Source: CAZYMI01 sp964648505 (GTDB taxonomy: Bacteria > Pseudomonadota > Alphaproteobacteria > Micavibrionales > Micavibrionaceae). Taken from it: a DNA stretch of 64,000 nt. The stretch lies in NCBI GenBank assembly GCA_964648505.1, contig CAZYMI010000003.1:90447-154446 (forward strand), given 5' to 3'. Below the pieces are notes generated by a model. It saw nothing but the letters and a program-made list of their open reading frames with translations, was not told where the DNA came from and searched no databases. Below, in pieces: positions 1-8,953 of this stretch (positions are counted from its first letter, which is position 1; each line of letters opens with the position of its first letter). Made by a program: the position numbers and the translations under genes.

Positions 1-1027
1 GTGTAAAACAAGTCCAGGAATCTGAAATTGCTGATACACCAAGCCCAATTAGTGGTGAAACATGATAAGGAACATACCCCATAAAGTTACGAAATAATAA
101 TTCCTTAGAAGAAGCGATAAAAAGCGGATCATGCGGCAAGGCAAAATGATCCATCCCGACTTCAACATAACCTGCCGCTTCAAGCAAAGACCTGCCATGT
201 TCATAAAGTTTACGTTTACTTTGAGCTTTTGGTAAATCTGAGTCCTCAAAGCCGCGCTGACCTGTTTTACCAACCCAAGGAACATGGGCATAAGCGTAAA
301 ATGCGATGCGGTCAGGTCGCTGTTTTATGACGTGATCAATAGTTTGTTGAATGGTTGTCTCAGTTTGATGTGGTAATCCATATACAAGATCGAAATTTAT
401 ACCTGTAAACCCCACATCTCGGGCCTGTGCGCACAAATCGGTTACCATTTCAACTGATTGTTCGCGGTGAATGGCGCGCTGCACTTGTGGATCGTAATCT
501 TGAATACCAAGACTAATACGTTTGAAGCCCAAACTAGCCATTACTTCTAAATGGGCCTTATGTGTTACACGGGGATCTGTTTCAAATGATAATTCTGAAT
601 CTTGAGTAAAAGAGACATCGCGCAAAATTGGATGTAAAAGATCTTCAAGCTCATGCGGGGTAAGAAAAGTAGGTGTGCCACCACCCAAATGAATTTCTGA
701 CAATAAAAGCTTATCAAACCCAAGGTGTTTTTTATATAACATCCATTCTGCATGGACCATATTAATGTAATGTGATGCCTGCTCATGCTTGCGTGTAATA
801 ATTCTATTACACGCACAAAAAGTACATAACTTCTCGCAAAAAGGAATGTGAATATAAAGCGCGGCGCCGCTCCCTGCTTCGCGACTATGCTCTATTTCAT
901 CCTCTAAAAATTTAAGCCATTTTTGTTCGCTTGGATTATCACACCAGTATGGAACCGTTGGATAGCTAGTATAGCGAGGCCCCTGAACATCATATTTTTC
1001 AAGCAATTCCGTCATTATATTTTTCAT
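1..1027 (-). CDS. hemN: Oxygen-independent coproporphyrinogen III dehydrogenase, 3' end off the window
   Basis: Radical SAM enzyme that oxidatively decarboxylates coproporphyrinogen III to protoporphyrinogen IX without oxygen, in the cytoplasm. Reading the minus strand from the ATG at 1027 gives about 342 uninterrupted residues of an expected 450 or so; the rest lies beyond position 1. The HemN [4Fe-4S]/SAM motif is visible near residue 57 as IHIPFCEKLCTFCACNRII (C-x3-C-x2-C-x-C), followed by HLGGGTPTF and NFDLVYGLPHQT. The start codon overlaps the hemE stop codon as ATGA (1024-1027), so translation is probably coupled. It is the last visible gene of the heme operon. The radical-SAM signature makes confusion with oxygen-dependent HemF impossible; a HemW-like paralogue is less likely given the CxC and the operon. 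Confidence 0.95.
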   Translation of the reverse strand, partial: MKNIMTELLEKYDVQGPRYTSYPTVPYWCDNPSEQKWLKFLEDEIEHSREAGSGAALYIHIPFCEKLCTFCACNRIITRKHEQASHYINMVHAEWMLYKKHLGFDKLLLSEIHLGGGTPTFLTPHELEDLLHPILRDVSFTQDSELSFETDPRVTHKAHLEVMASLGFKRISLGIQDYDPQVQRAIHREQSVEMVTDLCAQARDVGFTGINFDLVYGLPHQTETTIQQTIDHVIKQRPDRIAFYAYAHVPWVGKTGQRGFEDSDLPKAQSKRKLYEHGRSLLEAAGYVEVGMDHFALPHDPLFIASSKELLFRNFMGYVPYHVSPLIGLGVSAISDSWTCFT

Positions 1028-2088
1028 GACGCAATTCTTTCTGGCTGAAAGAAATTACGAACAAGACGAACAAAATCGTATACATTTTCCTCACGCGCCT
1101 GCGGTGTTACACCATGGCCCAAACCACAAATCCACCCCTTGCGTAATTGTGCTGGCACATGGACCATCATTTCAAGATAGCTTTTCAAACGTTGGCGAAA
1201 CAAATCATTGGGCAAAGTTAAATTGGTGGGATCAAAATTACCTTGAACAGAAAATTTATGTCCAAATTTAAAAAAAACATCAGACATATTCTGATCATGA
1301 TCAACACCAAACACATTGATTGGCAGTGCCGAAATAAGATCCCAGTGTGATAATGTTGCTGCTTTAGCATAGTATATAATTGGCGTATCAGGATAAAAAT
1401 CTCTAAACCCACTTATAAGCTTTAAGAGATGTGGGAAATATAAGTCACGATAATGATCAAAGCTGATATCTCCGGCACAGCTTTCAAAAATTGAAACGGC
1501 GTCACAGCCTGCCTGCGCCTGTAACTTTAGATTTTCCAACAATAATGGTATCAAACGATCCATAAAACCCTCAAAACGCCCATCATGTAGACCCGCACGC
1601 GCATCATCCAGATTGGCTTTATGCGATCCATGTACAGCAAATACATATAACGTCAAAGGCCCGCCTATAAAACTGATTAGATCTTTCTGAGGATTAAGCC
1701 GCGCACGCGTTTTTTGTAAAGCTTGTGCCTGAAAAAAAAGCAAATCAAGCGCGTTAGAGGGAACCGAATAACGCAATAAATCTTGTTTGGAACGAAGATG
1801 GTAAGAAAATTTTGGACCTGGATCAAAAATAAGATCAGGGCCCATCACTTCAATAGGAAATAAAATATCTGAAAATAAAATGGCTGCATCAAAGTCAAAT
1901 TCATTGACAGGACCTAGGGCAACTTCAGCGGCAAGATCAGAATTTTTACACAAATCAACAAAACCGTGTTTGCGCCTTAAGGCCTGATAATGTTTATGGT
2001 ATCGGCCTGCCTGACGCATCATCCAGATTGGTGGTGTCCCGGAATTTTGGCATCGAACTGCTTGTGAAAAAATATTATCAACCGCCAT
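1024..2088 (-). CDS. hemE: Uroporphyrinogen decarboxylase
   Basis: Decarboxylates the four acetate side chains of uroporphyrinogen III to give coproporphyrinogen III, the HemN substrate encoded next door. The family signature PPIWMMRQAGRY stands near the N-terminus and FSDILFPIEVMG, SFIGGPLTLYVF and GLGHGVTPQAREENV follow at the expected places. I chose the ATG at 2088, which has an AAAAAGG ribosome binding site about 5 bases upstream, over an upstream ATG at 2130 that would add 14 residues and a longer overlap. With this start the gene overlaps the hemB end by 11 bases and gives a 354-residue protein, normal for the family. Confidence 0.95.
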   Translation of the reverse strand: MAVDNIFSQAVRCQNSGTPPIWMMRQAGRYHKHYQALRRKHGFVDLCKNSDLAAEVALGPVNEFDFDAAILFSDILFPIEVMGPDLIFDPGPKFSYHLRSKQDLLRYSVPSNALDLLFFQAQALQKTRARLNPQKDLISFIGGPLTLYVFAVHGSHKANLDDARAGLHDGRFEGFMDRLIPLLLENLKLQAQAGCDAVSIFESCAGDISFDHYRDLYFPHLLKLISGFRDFYPDTPIIYYAKAATLSHWDLISALPINVFGVDHDQNMSDVFFKFGHKFSVQGNFDPTNLTLPNDLFRQRLKSYLEMMVHVPAQLRKGWICGLGHGVTPQAREENVYDFVRLVRNFFQPERIAS

Positions 2089-3160
2089 AAGTGCCTTTTT
2101 TAATATTCTGTGCAACATCATAGGCTGCATAACTTAAAATACCATCTGCGCCAGCACGTTTAAAAGCAAGCAAAGATTCAAACATTGTTTTTTCTTCGTC
2201 AAGCCAGCCATTGAGACCCGCGGCTTTAATCATGGCGTACTCACCACTTACTTGATAGGCAAATGTAGGAACACTAAAATTCTGCTTAATTTTGGTAACC
2301 ATATCAAGATAAGGCATGCCTGGCTTTACCATGACCATATCTGCCCCTTCTTTTATATCCAAGGCAACTTCGCGCAACCCTTCAAGTTCATTGCCAGGAT
2401 TCATCTGGTATGTTTTTTTATCGCCAACCAGTGCTCCCTTAGAACCTACAGCATCGCGAAAAGGTCCATAAAAAGCGGAGGCGTATTTTACTGCATAAGA
2501 CATGAGCATAACATCAGTAAATCCTCTTCTCTCAAGTGCATTCCTGATAACACCGATACGGCCATCCATCATATCAGAAGGGGCCAGAATATCGCATCCG
2601 GCTTCTGCTTGGATAAGGGATTGCTGTACAAGAAGTTCAACTGTTTTATCATTTTCAACATATCCATTTTCATCAAGCACCCCATCATGGCCATGGCTGG
2701 TATAAGGATCAAGGGCAACATCACATAAAATGCCAATATCTAGTTTTGCTGCGCGAATAGCCCTAACTGTACGGCAAATCAAATTATCTGGATTAAAAGC
2801 TTCTGTACCATTTACATTTTTTTTATCAGGATCAATTTGTGGAAATAGCGCTAAACAAGGAATGCCAATTTCACAGGCGCGGACCGCCTGCTCAACAATC
2901 AAATCAATGCTTAAACGCTCAACACCAGGCATAGAGGCAATAGGGCTGCGCCTTAACGCCCCATCAGTAACAAAAAGTGGCCAGATGAGATCTTCTACAT
3001 TCAAGTGATTTTCCTGCAGCATACGACGCGACCAATTATGTCGACGCGGCCTGCGCATGCGTACAGAAGGAAACCCGGGTTCTGCTATTTGCAGCTCGAT
3101 TTTATCAATCTGCTTTTTTTGATTCATATTGATCACTTCTAATTTTGCTTCATTTTGCAT
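2078..3160 (-). CDS. hemB: Delta-aminolevulinic acid dehydratase (porphobilinogen synthase)
   Basis: Condenses two 5-aminolevulinate molecules to porphobilinogen. The two active-site lysines are recognisable in MLMSYAVKYASAFYGPFRDA and MVKPGMPYLD. The metal-site segment reads DVALDPYTSHGHDG, with Asp/Ala where zinc enzymes carry three cysteines, so this is the Mg-dependent type common in alphaproteobacteria. At 360 residues it is slightly longer than usual at the N-terminus. The ATG at 3160 has a strong AAGGTGG site 5 bases upstream and overlaps hemC by 11 bases; an alternative ATG at 3127 (MNQKKQ) is possible. Third gene of the heme operon. Confidence 0.95.
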   Translation of the reverse strand: MQNEAKLEVINMNQKKQIDKIELQIAEPGFPSVRMRRPRRHNWSRRMLQENHLNVEDLIWPLFVTDGALRRSPIASMPGVERLSIDLIVEQAVRACEIGIPCLALFPQIDPDKKNVNGTEAFNPDNLICRTVRAIRAAKLDIGILCDVALDPYTSHGHDGVLDENGYVENDKTVELLVQQSLIQAEAGCDILAPSDMMDGRIGVIRNALERRGFTDVMLMSYAVKYASAFYGPFRDAVGSKGALVGDKKTYQMNPGNELEGLREVALDIKEGADMVMVKPGMPYLDMVTKIKQNFSVPTFAYQVSGEYAMIKAAGLNGWLDEEKTMFESLLAFKRAGADGILSYAAYDVAQNIKKGTYGG

Positions 3161-4679
3161 TGATCCACCTTATAAATTCATCATAACTAGGAAAAACAGC
3201 CAAAGGGCCAACATTTTTCTTTTTTAAAATTTCAGCAGTACGACCCGCGCCACAAGCATGCAGTTTAATATGCCCTGCATATTCGGCAAAGCGCATATAT
3301 TGGGTATCGCTAACCCACCAGGCAATAGCTGCATCCTTCAGCTTCTCTATAAGAGCAGGAGCAGGATTTGAAACAAGCCTATACACTGAAACGACATCAC
3401 CATAATCCCAGTGACGTGCCGCCTGTTCATGGGTATAAACGGTCATATCTGTTAAAGATGGCAGCCCTAAAACAGGTTCACACATTGTTTGCTTTATAAA
3501 ATTAAACCCAAACCCATCTGCGCACCCTTCCACCCATATTCCTTTTTTTGCAAGTTTTTTCCAGCTTGAAACACCGCTGACCCACACGCGTGTTTGCGCT
3601 GCAAGATGTGAAGGAACCGCACGAGAATGGGCAATAAAAGCTACAGGTTTATGCTGAAGTGGTGTTGCAAGTTCTTCAACCTCGAAAGACTGATCGCTGT
3701 TTTTCATGCCGTCCCATACCGAACCTGAAACCTTAAATTCAGGTTTCTGCCATCTATTTTCATTGATGGACAAACCCTGCTCAGTTTCACCGCGTATAAT
3801 CATGATATCTTGGGCAAGATTGGGTACGGTTACTTTTGTTGCTCCAAATTTCTGATGACAACCACCGCCATGGCTGATCAAAATATTTCTTTCATCAAGA
3901 ACTGCTTTTTCTGTGTTTTTATCGTGTACCGATTTGAATATTTCAAGAATATCGTCACGGTCCTCGCAGGCCTCAACACAAATAACCCCTTGCCCGGGTG
4001 CAGCAGGGCAAACAGTCAGAGGAGCAACCATCCACCTAATACCTTTGAGCAGCGGTGCAATCTGTTCCCTGCCTTGTGCATCACAAAAAAGTCTGGATAA
4101 TCCTGCAAGCGCAAGTGCAATCGCTGAGATTCCACCATCCTGACGATGAAGCTTCTCAATGCGGGTATTCGCATTACCCCTTAAGGAAACAGCTCGAACA
4201 TTTACTTTTTTAGAGCCTATTACAGGCAGTGCCTCCATCAAAAATTCAGGAAGCAAAGTCATGCGTCTGGGAGACGAAGTGCCTAAAATAATGTCTTGTT
4301 CTGAGTGAAGATGATTGAGAATGTCTGGATGAAATAAAATAACATCTCTTGGATTGTCTCGCTGTAGTAACGCAGCAGTTTTAATTCCTATGGGCCTTTT
4401 TGTACCCAGATCCTTAAAAGAATGAATAGTACAATCAACTTTATGGGTCAGTAATTGCTCATCAAGTTCATGAGTAAAAACGCCTACCTGCCCCATCTGC
4501 CATATCGGGGTTGTTTTATCTTTATCACCACTTGATAAAATGCCGCAAATTTCGAATTCAATTTCAGGGTAATGTTGCTGCACATGCGCTATCACACGCC
4601 TTGTTTGCGCAAGCGCCATCATCGATGTACGCGTGCCAATGCGAACAACTCTTTTACGATCAGGCTTTTTGACGTTCAT
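3150..4679 (-). CDS. hemC: Hydroxymethylbilane synthase with HemD-like C-terminal extension
   Basis: The N-terminal 300 residues polymerise four porphobilinogens into hydroxymethylbilane. Visible HemC signatures are IGTRTSMMALAQ, IHSFKDLGTKRP with the catalytic Lys89-Asp90, GTSSPRRM, RGNANTRIEKL and APGQGVICVE. The dipyrromethane-cofactor cysteine is Cys274 in an unusual GGGCHQKFGA context (usually EGGC). Residues about 340-509 form an extension resembling the C-terminal half of uroporphyrinogen-III synthase: VYRLVSNPAPALIEKLKD, WWVSDTQYMRFAEYAG, HACGAGRTAEILKKKNV and FPSYDEFIRWI follow the HemD order of strand, Ser-containing loop, G-x-x-T-A helix and last helix. I infer a HemCD fusion, which would fill the otherwise missing HemD step. 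The start at 4679 was chosen because upstream codons lie inside hemA; overlap with hemA is 20 bases. Confidence 0.9.
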   Translation of the reverse strand: MNVKKPDRKRVVRIGTRTSMMALAQTRRVIAHVQQHYPEIEFEICGILSSGDKDKTTPIWQMGQVGVFTHELDEQLLTHKVDCTIHSFKDLGTKRPIGIKTAALLQRDNPRDVILFHPDILNHLHSEQDIILGTSSPRRMTLLPEFLMEALPVIGSKKVNVRAVSLRGNANTRIEKLHRQDGGISAIALALAGLSRLFCDAQGREQIAPLLKGIRWMVAPLTVCPAAPGQGVICVEACEDRDDILEIFKSVHDKNTEKAVLDERNILISHGGGCHQKFGATKVTVPNLAQDIMIIRGETEQGLSINENRWQKPEFKVSGSVWDGMKNSDQSFEVEELATPLQHKPVAFIAHSRAVPSHLAAQTRVWVSGVSSWKKLAKKGIWVEGCADGFGFNFIKQTMCEPVLGLPSLTDMTVYTHEQAARHWDYGDVVSVYRLVSNPAPALIEKLKDAAIAWWVSDTQYMRFAEYAGHIKLHACGAGRTAEILKKKNVGPLAVFPSYDEFIRWINAK

Positions 4680-5934
4680 GCGGGATATCGATCTTTTCCA
4701 AGAAGCCTGACAAACGCACAAGTTTTTCAGGCGCAAGTGTTTCAAAAACATTAAATAAAGCAGACACAAGATAGGCGATATCCTGATCCGAATGAAAAGG
4801 CGATGGCGTTAACCGCATACGTTCTGTGCCCCATGGCACAGTTGGGTAATTTAACGGCTGAACATAAATATTATGACTGTATAAAAGCATATCTGTCATT
4901 TTACGGCACAAAGCTGCATCCCCAACAATCACAGGTATAATATGACTTGGCGTTTCTAGATGGGGAATGCCCGCGCGCAAAAGTTCACTTTTCAATTTTC
5001 TGACACGATTTTGATGCTGATGACGCAAGTCATCTTTCGTCATTAAATATTCTATATTCGTACGTGCTGCAGCACACACAGCCGGCGGAAGTGATGTTGT
5101 AAAAATAAACCCGGAGCCATAACTTCGAATAGCGTCGATCATTACATGATCACCTGCAACATAACCGCCTATAACCCCATAAGCCTTACCCAGCGTACCG
5201 TTAATAAAATCAATACGATCGGCCAGGCCATCACGCTGCGCTATACCGGCACCTTTGGAGCCGTATAACCCCACAGCATGAACTTCATCCAGATAAACCA
5301 GCGCCTGATATTCAGACGCCAAAGCTACAACCTGACCTAAAGGAGCGATTGTACCGTCCATTGAGTAAACCGATTCAAGCACAATAACTTTAGGTGTATT
5401 TTTAGGCATGTCCTGAAGAAGTTGCGCAAGATGATCAACATCGTTATGCCGCCAAATTAACTTCCGGCAGCCGCTATGACGAATACCTTGAATAATAGAG
5501 GCGTGATTTTTTTCATCAGAAAGAAAAATACAATCCGGCATTATTTTACCAAGCGTCATGAGCGAGGTCTGATTTGCAACATAGCCAGAAGAAAAAACAA
5601 GCGACGCTTCTTTCGCATGTAATTTGGCAATTGTTTCTTCAAGTAAAATATGTTCGTGGGATGTGCCTGATATATTGCGTGTTCCGCCAGCGCCAATACC
5701 ATATTTTTGGGCGCTCTCACAAAATATTTCTATCGCTTTGGCATTTTGGCTCATGCCCAGATAATCATTACTGCACCAAACGGTGACAGGCATTTGTGTG
5801 TAATTACAAGGACGGTAAATGGCTTTAGGATATTGCCCTGCAACGCGTTCAATATCAGCAAAGCGCCGATAATTGCCTGAAGTTTTTAAAATATCGATTT
5901 TTTGCTCGAAAAGAGCTTTATAATGAAGCGTCAT
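4660..5934 (-). CDS. hemA: 5-aminolevulinate synthase
   Basis: PLP enzyme that condenses glycine and succinyl-CoA to 5-aminolevulinate, the first step of the alphaproteobacterial (Shemin) heme route. 424 residues, normal length. The PLP-binding lysine is Lys250 in NGTLGKAYGVIGGY; the Asp of YLDEVHAVGLYG and the glycine-rich GAGGTRNISGTSHEH are in place. It is the first gene of the operon hemA-hemCD-hemB-hemE-hemN, so expression of the whole pathway is probably set by the region just upstream (5935-6109). The ATG has a GACAGG-type ribosome binding site. Related oxoamine synthases (Kbl, BioF) are ruled out by heme context and the ALAS-type motifs. Confidence 0.97.
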   Translation of the reverse strand: MTLHYKALFEQKIDILKTSGNYRRFADIERVAGQYPKAIYRPCNYTQMPVTVWCSNDYLGMSQNAKAIEIFCESAQKYGIGAGGTRNISGTSHEHILLEETIAKLHAKEASLVFSSGYVANQTSLMTLGKIMPDCIFLSDEKNHASIIQGIRHSGCRKLIWRHNDVDHLAQLLQDMPKNTPKVIVLESVYSMDGTIAPLGQVVALASEYQALVYLDEVHAVGLYGSKGAGIAQRDGLADRIDFINGTLGKAYGVIGGYVAGDHVMIDAIRSYGSGFIFTTSLPPAVCAAARTNIEYLMTKDDLRHQHQNRVRKLKSELLRAGIPHLETPSHIIPVIVGDAALCRKMTDMLLYSHNIYVQPLNYPTVPWGTERMRLTPSPFHSDQDIAYLVSALFNVFETLAPEKLVRLSGFLEKIDIPHERQKA

Positions 5935-6109
5935 AATGCCTGTCTTAACGTGAATCCCACAGCCATACCAGTGGTCTATGACTTAAAAATCATCCGGTAG
6001 TGCCCAATTTAAAAAAAACAATTATATTTATATAATTTTTTACATATAATTATTTATTATGAATACTGATTAATTTTACATTTTTATAAAGACTGACCTG
6101 GTCATAAAG
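5935..6109 (-). promoter_or_regulatory. Upstream region of the heme operon
   Basis: Gap between hemA and the next gene, which also reads on the minus strand, so this stretch must hold the heme-operon promoter and the end of the glycosyltransferase transcript is elsewhere. It is very AT-rich between 6005 and 6090, with several TATAAT-like hexamers and no clear terminator hairpin. I see no convincing FNR or Irr site by eye and do not assign a specific promoter. Confidence 0.4.
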
Positions 6110-7216
6110 TTACAAATGCTGTTCGATACGGCTTAGTAAAAATTCTTCCCATCGAAGTAAAACATCATCATGATAGAATTCTTTTGCCGACTGCGCGCTC
6201 CCTGCTGATAGCTGTAAACGTATATCTTTTGAACTCATCAATCTTTCGAGCGCTGCGGATAAAGCCTGCGCAGTCCGCTCACGCACCAAAAACCCATTTT
6301 GACCATCAATAATCTGTTCATTAATACCAGTACAATCAGCAAAGCCTAGCACGGGAAGTCCGTGTGTTAACGCTTCTGCCAAGACAAGGCCAAAATTCTC
6401 AAAACGCGAGGGATGCACAAAAATTTGCGCCTTTATGTATTCCTCATCCATTTCGTGTGAAACGCCAGATAAAAATATTCTATCTTGAAGGTTATGTTCT
6501 ATAATTTTTTGTTCGAGGTTTTTTCTCTCTGGCCCCTCGCCAATAATTTTCAAATCCCAATCAGGGTGATTTTTTGCCAATATTGAAAACGAATCAATAA
6601 GAAGTGCGTATTCTTTCAAAGCAACCAGCCTGCCTACTGCCAAGATTATTTTTTGCTGATTTTCAGGGCCCGCAACATCGGATTTTACAAAATTTGATTG
6701 CACAAGATTCGAAAGAATATGCATTTTATTTCTCATGATCGCAGGGTAAAGATTCTTAATTCTTTGTGAAACGATTGTGATTGAATCCACAAATATGCAC
6801 ATTAAATTCATTGCCCAGAATTCTATAATTTTTTTCTTGTAATACTGTGGAACGGTATGTTCACTGAAAATAACTTTAATACCAGTGCCTAAAAGAGCTA
6901 TCTGCAAGGGCACAAAAATACTGTGCATAAAAGCCACAACAATATCTGGCCTATGCGCACAAATTGTCTGCCGAATTTTCCAGATAATACACGGTATACT
7001 CGTCCACGATGTTTTTTGATCTTTATTATTGTGAGCTAAGTTAAATATATGAATATGCTGATTAACCTTATAAAAACTTTTTTCACTTCTTTGATCTAAA
7101 GTTAGAATTGCAAGATCATGATTGCGATCATGCAGCTTATTTGCAAGATCAACAGTCAGTCTTTCAGCGCCGCCTGCTGAATGTGCGAGAGTTTTAATTG
7201 CAAAAATAATTTTCAT
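6110..7216 (-). CDS. Glycosyltransferase, GT4 family (GT-B fold)
   Basis: Transfers a sugar from a nucleotide donor, with retention, to an unknown acceptor, probably in cell-envelope polysaccharide. The N-terminus has the GGAERLTVDLA loop typical of GT4 enzymes; the C-terminal Rossmann half contains ILAVGRLVALKEYALLIDSF, IIGEGPERKNLE and the E-x7-E donor-site motif in HPSRFENFGLVLAEAL. 368 residues is normal. It overlaps the upstream gene by 4 bases (ATGA), so the two glycosyltransferases are co-translated. The acceptor cannot be told from sequence. Confidence 0.85.
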   Translation of the reverse strand: MKIIFAIKTLAHSAGGAERLTVDLANKLHDRNHDLAILTLDQRSEKSFYKVNQHIHIFNLAHNNKDQKTSWTSIPCIIWKIRQTICAHRPDIVVAFMHSIFVPLQIALLGTGIKVIFSEHTVPQYYKKKIIEFWAMNLMCIFVDSITIVSQRIKNLYPAIMRNKMHILSNLVQSNFVKSDVAGPENQQKIILAVGRLVALKEYALLIDSFSILAKNHPDWDLKIIGEGPERKNLEQKIIEHNLQDRIFLSGVSHEMDEEYIKAQIFVHPSRFENFGLVLAEALTHGLPVLGFADCTGINEQIIDGQNGFLVRERTAQALSAALERLMSSKDIRLQLSAGSAQSAKEFYHDDVLLRWEEFLLSRIEQHL

Positions 7217-8112
7217 TTAAAGATTTTTGAAAAAGAATGACACCCAAATTGATAGAATCTTTTTAAAATAAACAATAGAAAATATTGAGGAGATATCATG
7301 AAACTTTTTTTATAAAACTCAATTTTATCTCTCGGATATTTTAAAAAATGAGTTACACTAAAATACCATTGAGCAAAAATCTTTGCTTTTTCGTTAGAAG
7401 AAATGCTCGATTCAGGATGATCAATATACTGATAACAAAATCTCATCACCTCTTTGGCCATGTCCGCCCCCTTGGAGAGGGCACTTTCTGATTTTCCATG
7501 CACCCGATGGGTGGCAGTAAATAAAGGCAAATGTACCATTCCATCGAGAGCTGCGAATTTAAATGTCATATCAAGATCGCCCGTATATTTTAAACTTTGA
7601 TCCCTTAACCCTATCACATCAAAAGCAGCTTTTTTGAAAAATACCCCAGGACCTATTGTTACTGAAACATCTTTGAGCATGTTTCCAAGATTATATTCAG
7701 GCAATTTATGTTCTTTTATAACTCTTCCATGTGTATCAATCTCGACCCAATCTGGATAAACCATAAGCTTATCTGGATTATCAACCAAGGCTTTTACTGA
7801 AAGCTCTACAGCATCGTTTGTAAAAAAAGGGTCATCTGAATTAAGCACACAGATAATATCGCCTGCTGCAAGTTTGAAACCTTTATTAACCGTTGCCGTT
7901 TCACCTATATTGTCATGATAGTAATAAACGAACTTATCTTTATATTTCTCAATGACTTTTTTTGTATTATCTTTTGAACCATCATCAAGAATAATATACT
8001 CAATATTGGAATATGTTTGTGCAAGAACACTATCGATTGTCTCACATATATAGTCTTCGCGGTTATATGTCGGCGTTATAATTGTGACACGCGGTGTTTC
8101 TGGTGTTTTCAT
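7213..8112 (-). CDS. Glycosyltransferase, GT2 family (GT-A fold)
   Basis: Inverting GT-A glycosyltransferase. The N-terminus reads VTIITPTYNREDYICETIDS with the classic IILDDGSKDNT donor motif, and the metal-binding DxD equivalent appears as VLNSDDPFF near residue 95. A later TGDLDM segment fits the acceptor-side acid. The C-terminal 70 residues are basic and aromatic-rich and may contact the membrane, though I see no definite transmembrane helix. First gene of a two-gene unit with the GT4 enzyme; probable role in surface polysaccharide or glycolipid assembly. Base composition is more AT-rich than the heme genes, which is common for polysaccharide genes. Confidence 0.85.
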   Translation of the reverse strand: MKTPETPRVTIITPTYNREDYICETIDSVLAQTYSNIEYIILDDGSKDNTKKVIEKYKDKFVYYYHDNIGETATVNKGFKLAAGDIICVLNSDDPFFTNDAVELSVKALVDNPDKLMVYPDWVEIDTHGRVIKEHKLPEYNLGNMLKDVSVTIGPGVFFKKAAFDVIGLRDQSLKYTGDLDMTFKFAALDGMVHLPLFTATHRVHGKSESALSKGADMAKEVMRFCYQYIDHPESSISSNEKAKIFAQWYFSVTHFLKYPRDKIEFYKKSFMISPQYFLLFILKRFYQFGCHSFSKIFK

Positions 8113-8412
8113 TCAAATTTTCCAAAGTAACTTTTAAAAACGAACCTGTGCCTAAAAATAAACATTATTACATTCTTCTAAAGCTTAGTTTACTTTTTGG
8201 CTCCTACTTCTATAAGTCTAAGCAACACGCTATTATATTAGAATAATAGTTGTCATAATAAAATAATTTATTAAAACTGTAACCTATTGGCTGATACTTG
8301 AGTACTATAACCAGCATTTAAATCTAATTATAAACAAGTTTTTATATTGAATAAAACTATGTTTACAGACTAAAGTGCTTTCGCTTATCTTCATTTTGAA
8401 AGGACACCTTTT
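8113..8412. other. AT-rich intergenic region between divergent genes
   Basis: About 300 bases without a credible gene. It must contain the start signals for the minus-strand glycosyltransferase pair and for the plus-strand YHS gene. A GAAAGGA ribosome binding site lies at about 8398-8404 ahead of the YHS start. No RNA gene or strong hairpin was seen. Confidence 0.6.
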
Positions 8413-8880
8413 ATGAAACTTCAGTTTGCCCACATCGCTTTTGCTGTCTTTGCAATGGCCCTGCCATTTTTCTTATCTTCTTCTGCGCATGCAGCAAATT
8501 CCCCTATTTATACCGGCACTTTTAGCAGTAATGCTGTGGGTGGTTACGATACTGTTTCTTATTTTGCTGGTGGCAAACCCGTTAGAGGCAGCTCAAAATT
8601 CAAAACAGAGTATAAGGGCGCAACATGGCTTTTCAGCAATCAGGAAAATCTTGATCTTTTTAAAGCTAACCCTGAGAAATACGCACCACAATATGGCGGA
8701 TATTGCGCTTATGCAGTAGGCGAAAAAAATGCTCTCGTGTCATCTGACCCGTTGGCTTACACCATTGATGGTGGAAAACTTTATCTTAATTATGATAAAG
8801 ATATTCAAAATACATGGCTTCAAGATAAAGATGCCTACATCAACAAAGCTAATGCTAACTGGCCGGGCCTTGTAAAATAA
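8413..8880 (+). CDS. Secreted YHS domain protein
   Basis: 155-residue exported protein. An N-terminal signal peptide with a hydrophobic core (IAFAVFAMALPFFLSS) ends at an AHA-ANS cleavage site near residue 27. The YHS domain follows: VGGYDTVSYFAGGKPVRGS, then YKGATWLFSNQENLDLFKAN and KYAPQYGGYCAYAVG, the last holding the Tyr-Cys region usually linked to metal binding. Proteins of this layout are common in alphaproteobacteria beside DoxX-type membrane proteins, as here. Exact biochemical role unknown. A stem-loop terminator follows at 8894. Confidence 0.88.
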   Translation: MKLQFAHIAFAVFAMALPFFLSSSAHAANSPIYTGTFSSNAVGGYDTVSYFAGGKPVRGSSKFKTEYKGATWLFSNQENLDLFKANPEKYAPQYGGYCAYAVGEKNALVSSDPLAYTIDGGKLYLNYDKDIQNTWLQDKDAYINKANANWPGLVK

Positions 8881-8893
8881 GATCGTCATGCCG

Positions 8894-8929
8894 GGCTGGC
8901 CCAAAACTAAGGGCCAGCCTTCTATTTCC
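8894..8929 (+). terminator. Stem-loop terminator after the YHS gene
   Basis: Perfect 9-bp stem GGCTGGCCC / GGGCCAGCC (8894-8902 and 8911-8919) with an 8-base loop, followed by TTCTATTT. It lies between the YHS stop codon and the DoxX-like gene, so it probably reduces read-through rather than separating unrelated units. Confidence 0.75.
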
Positions 8930-8953
8930 GACCCATAACAAACGAGACAAAAA

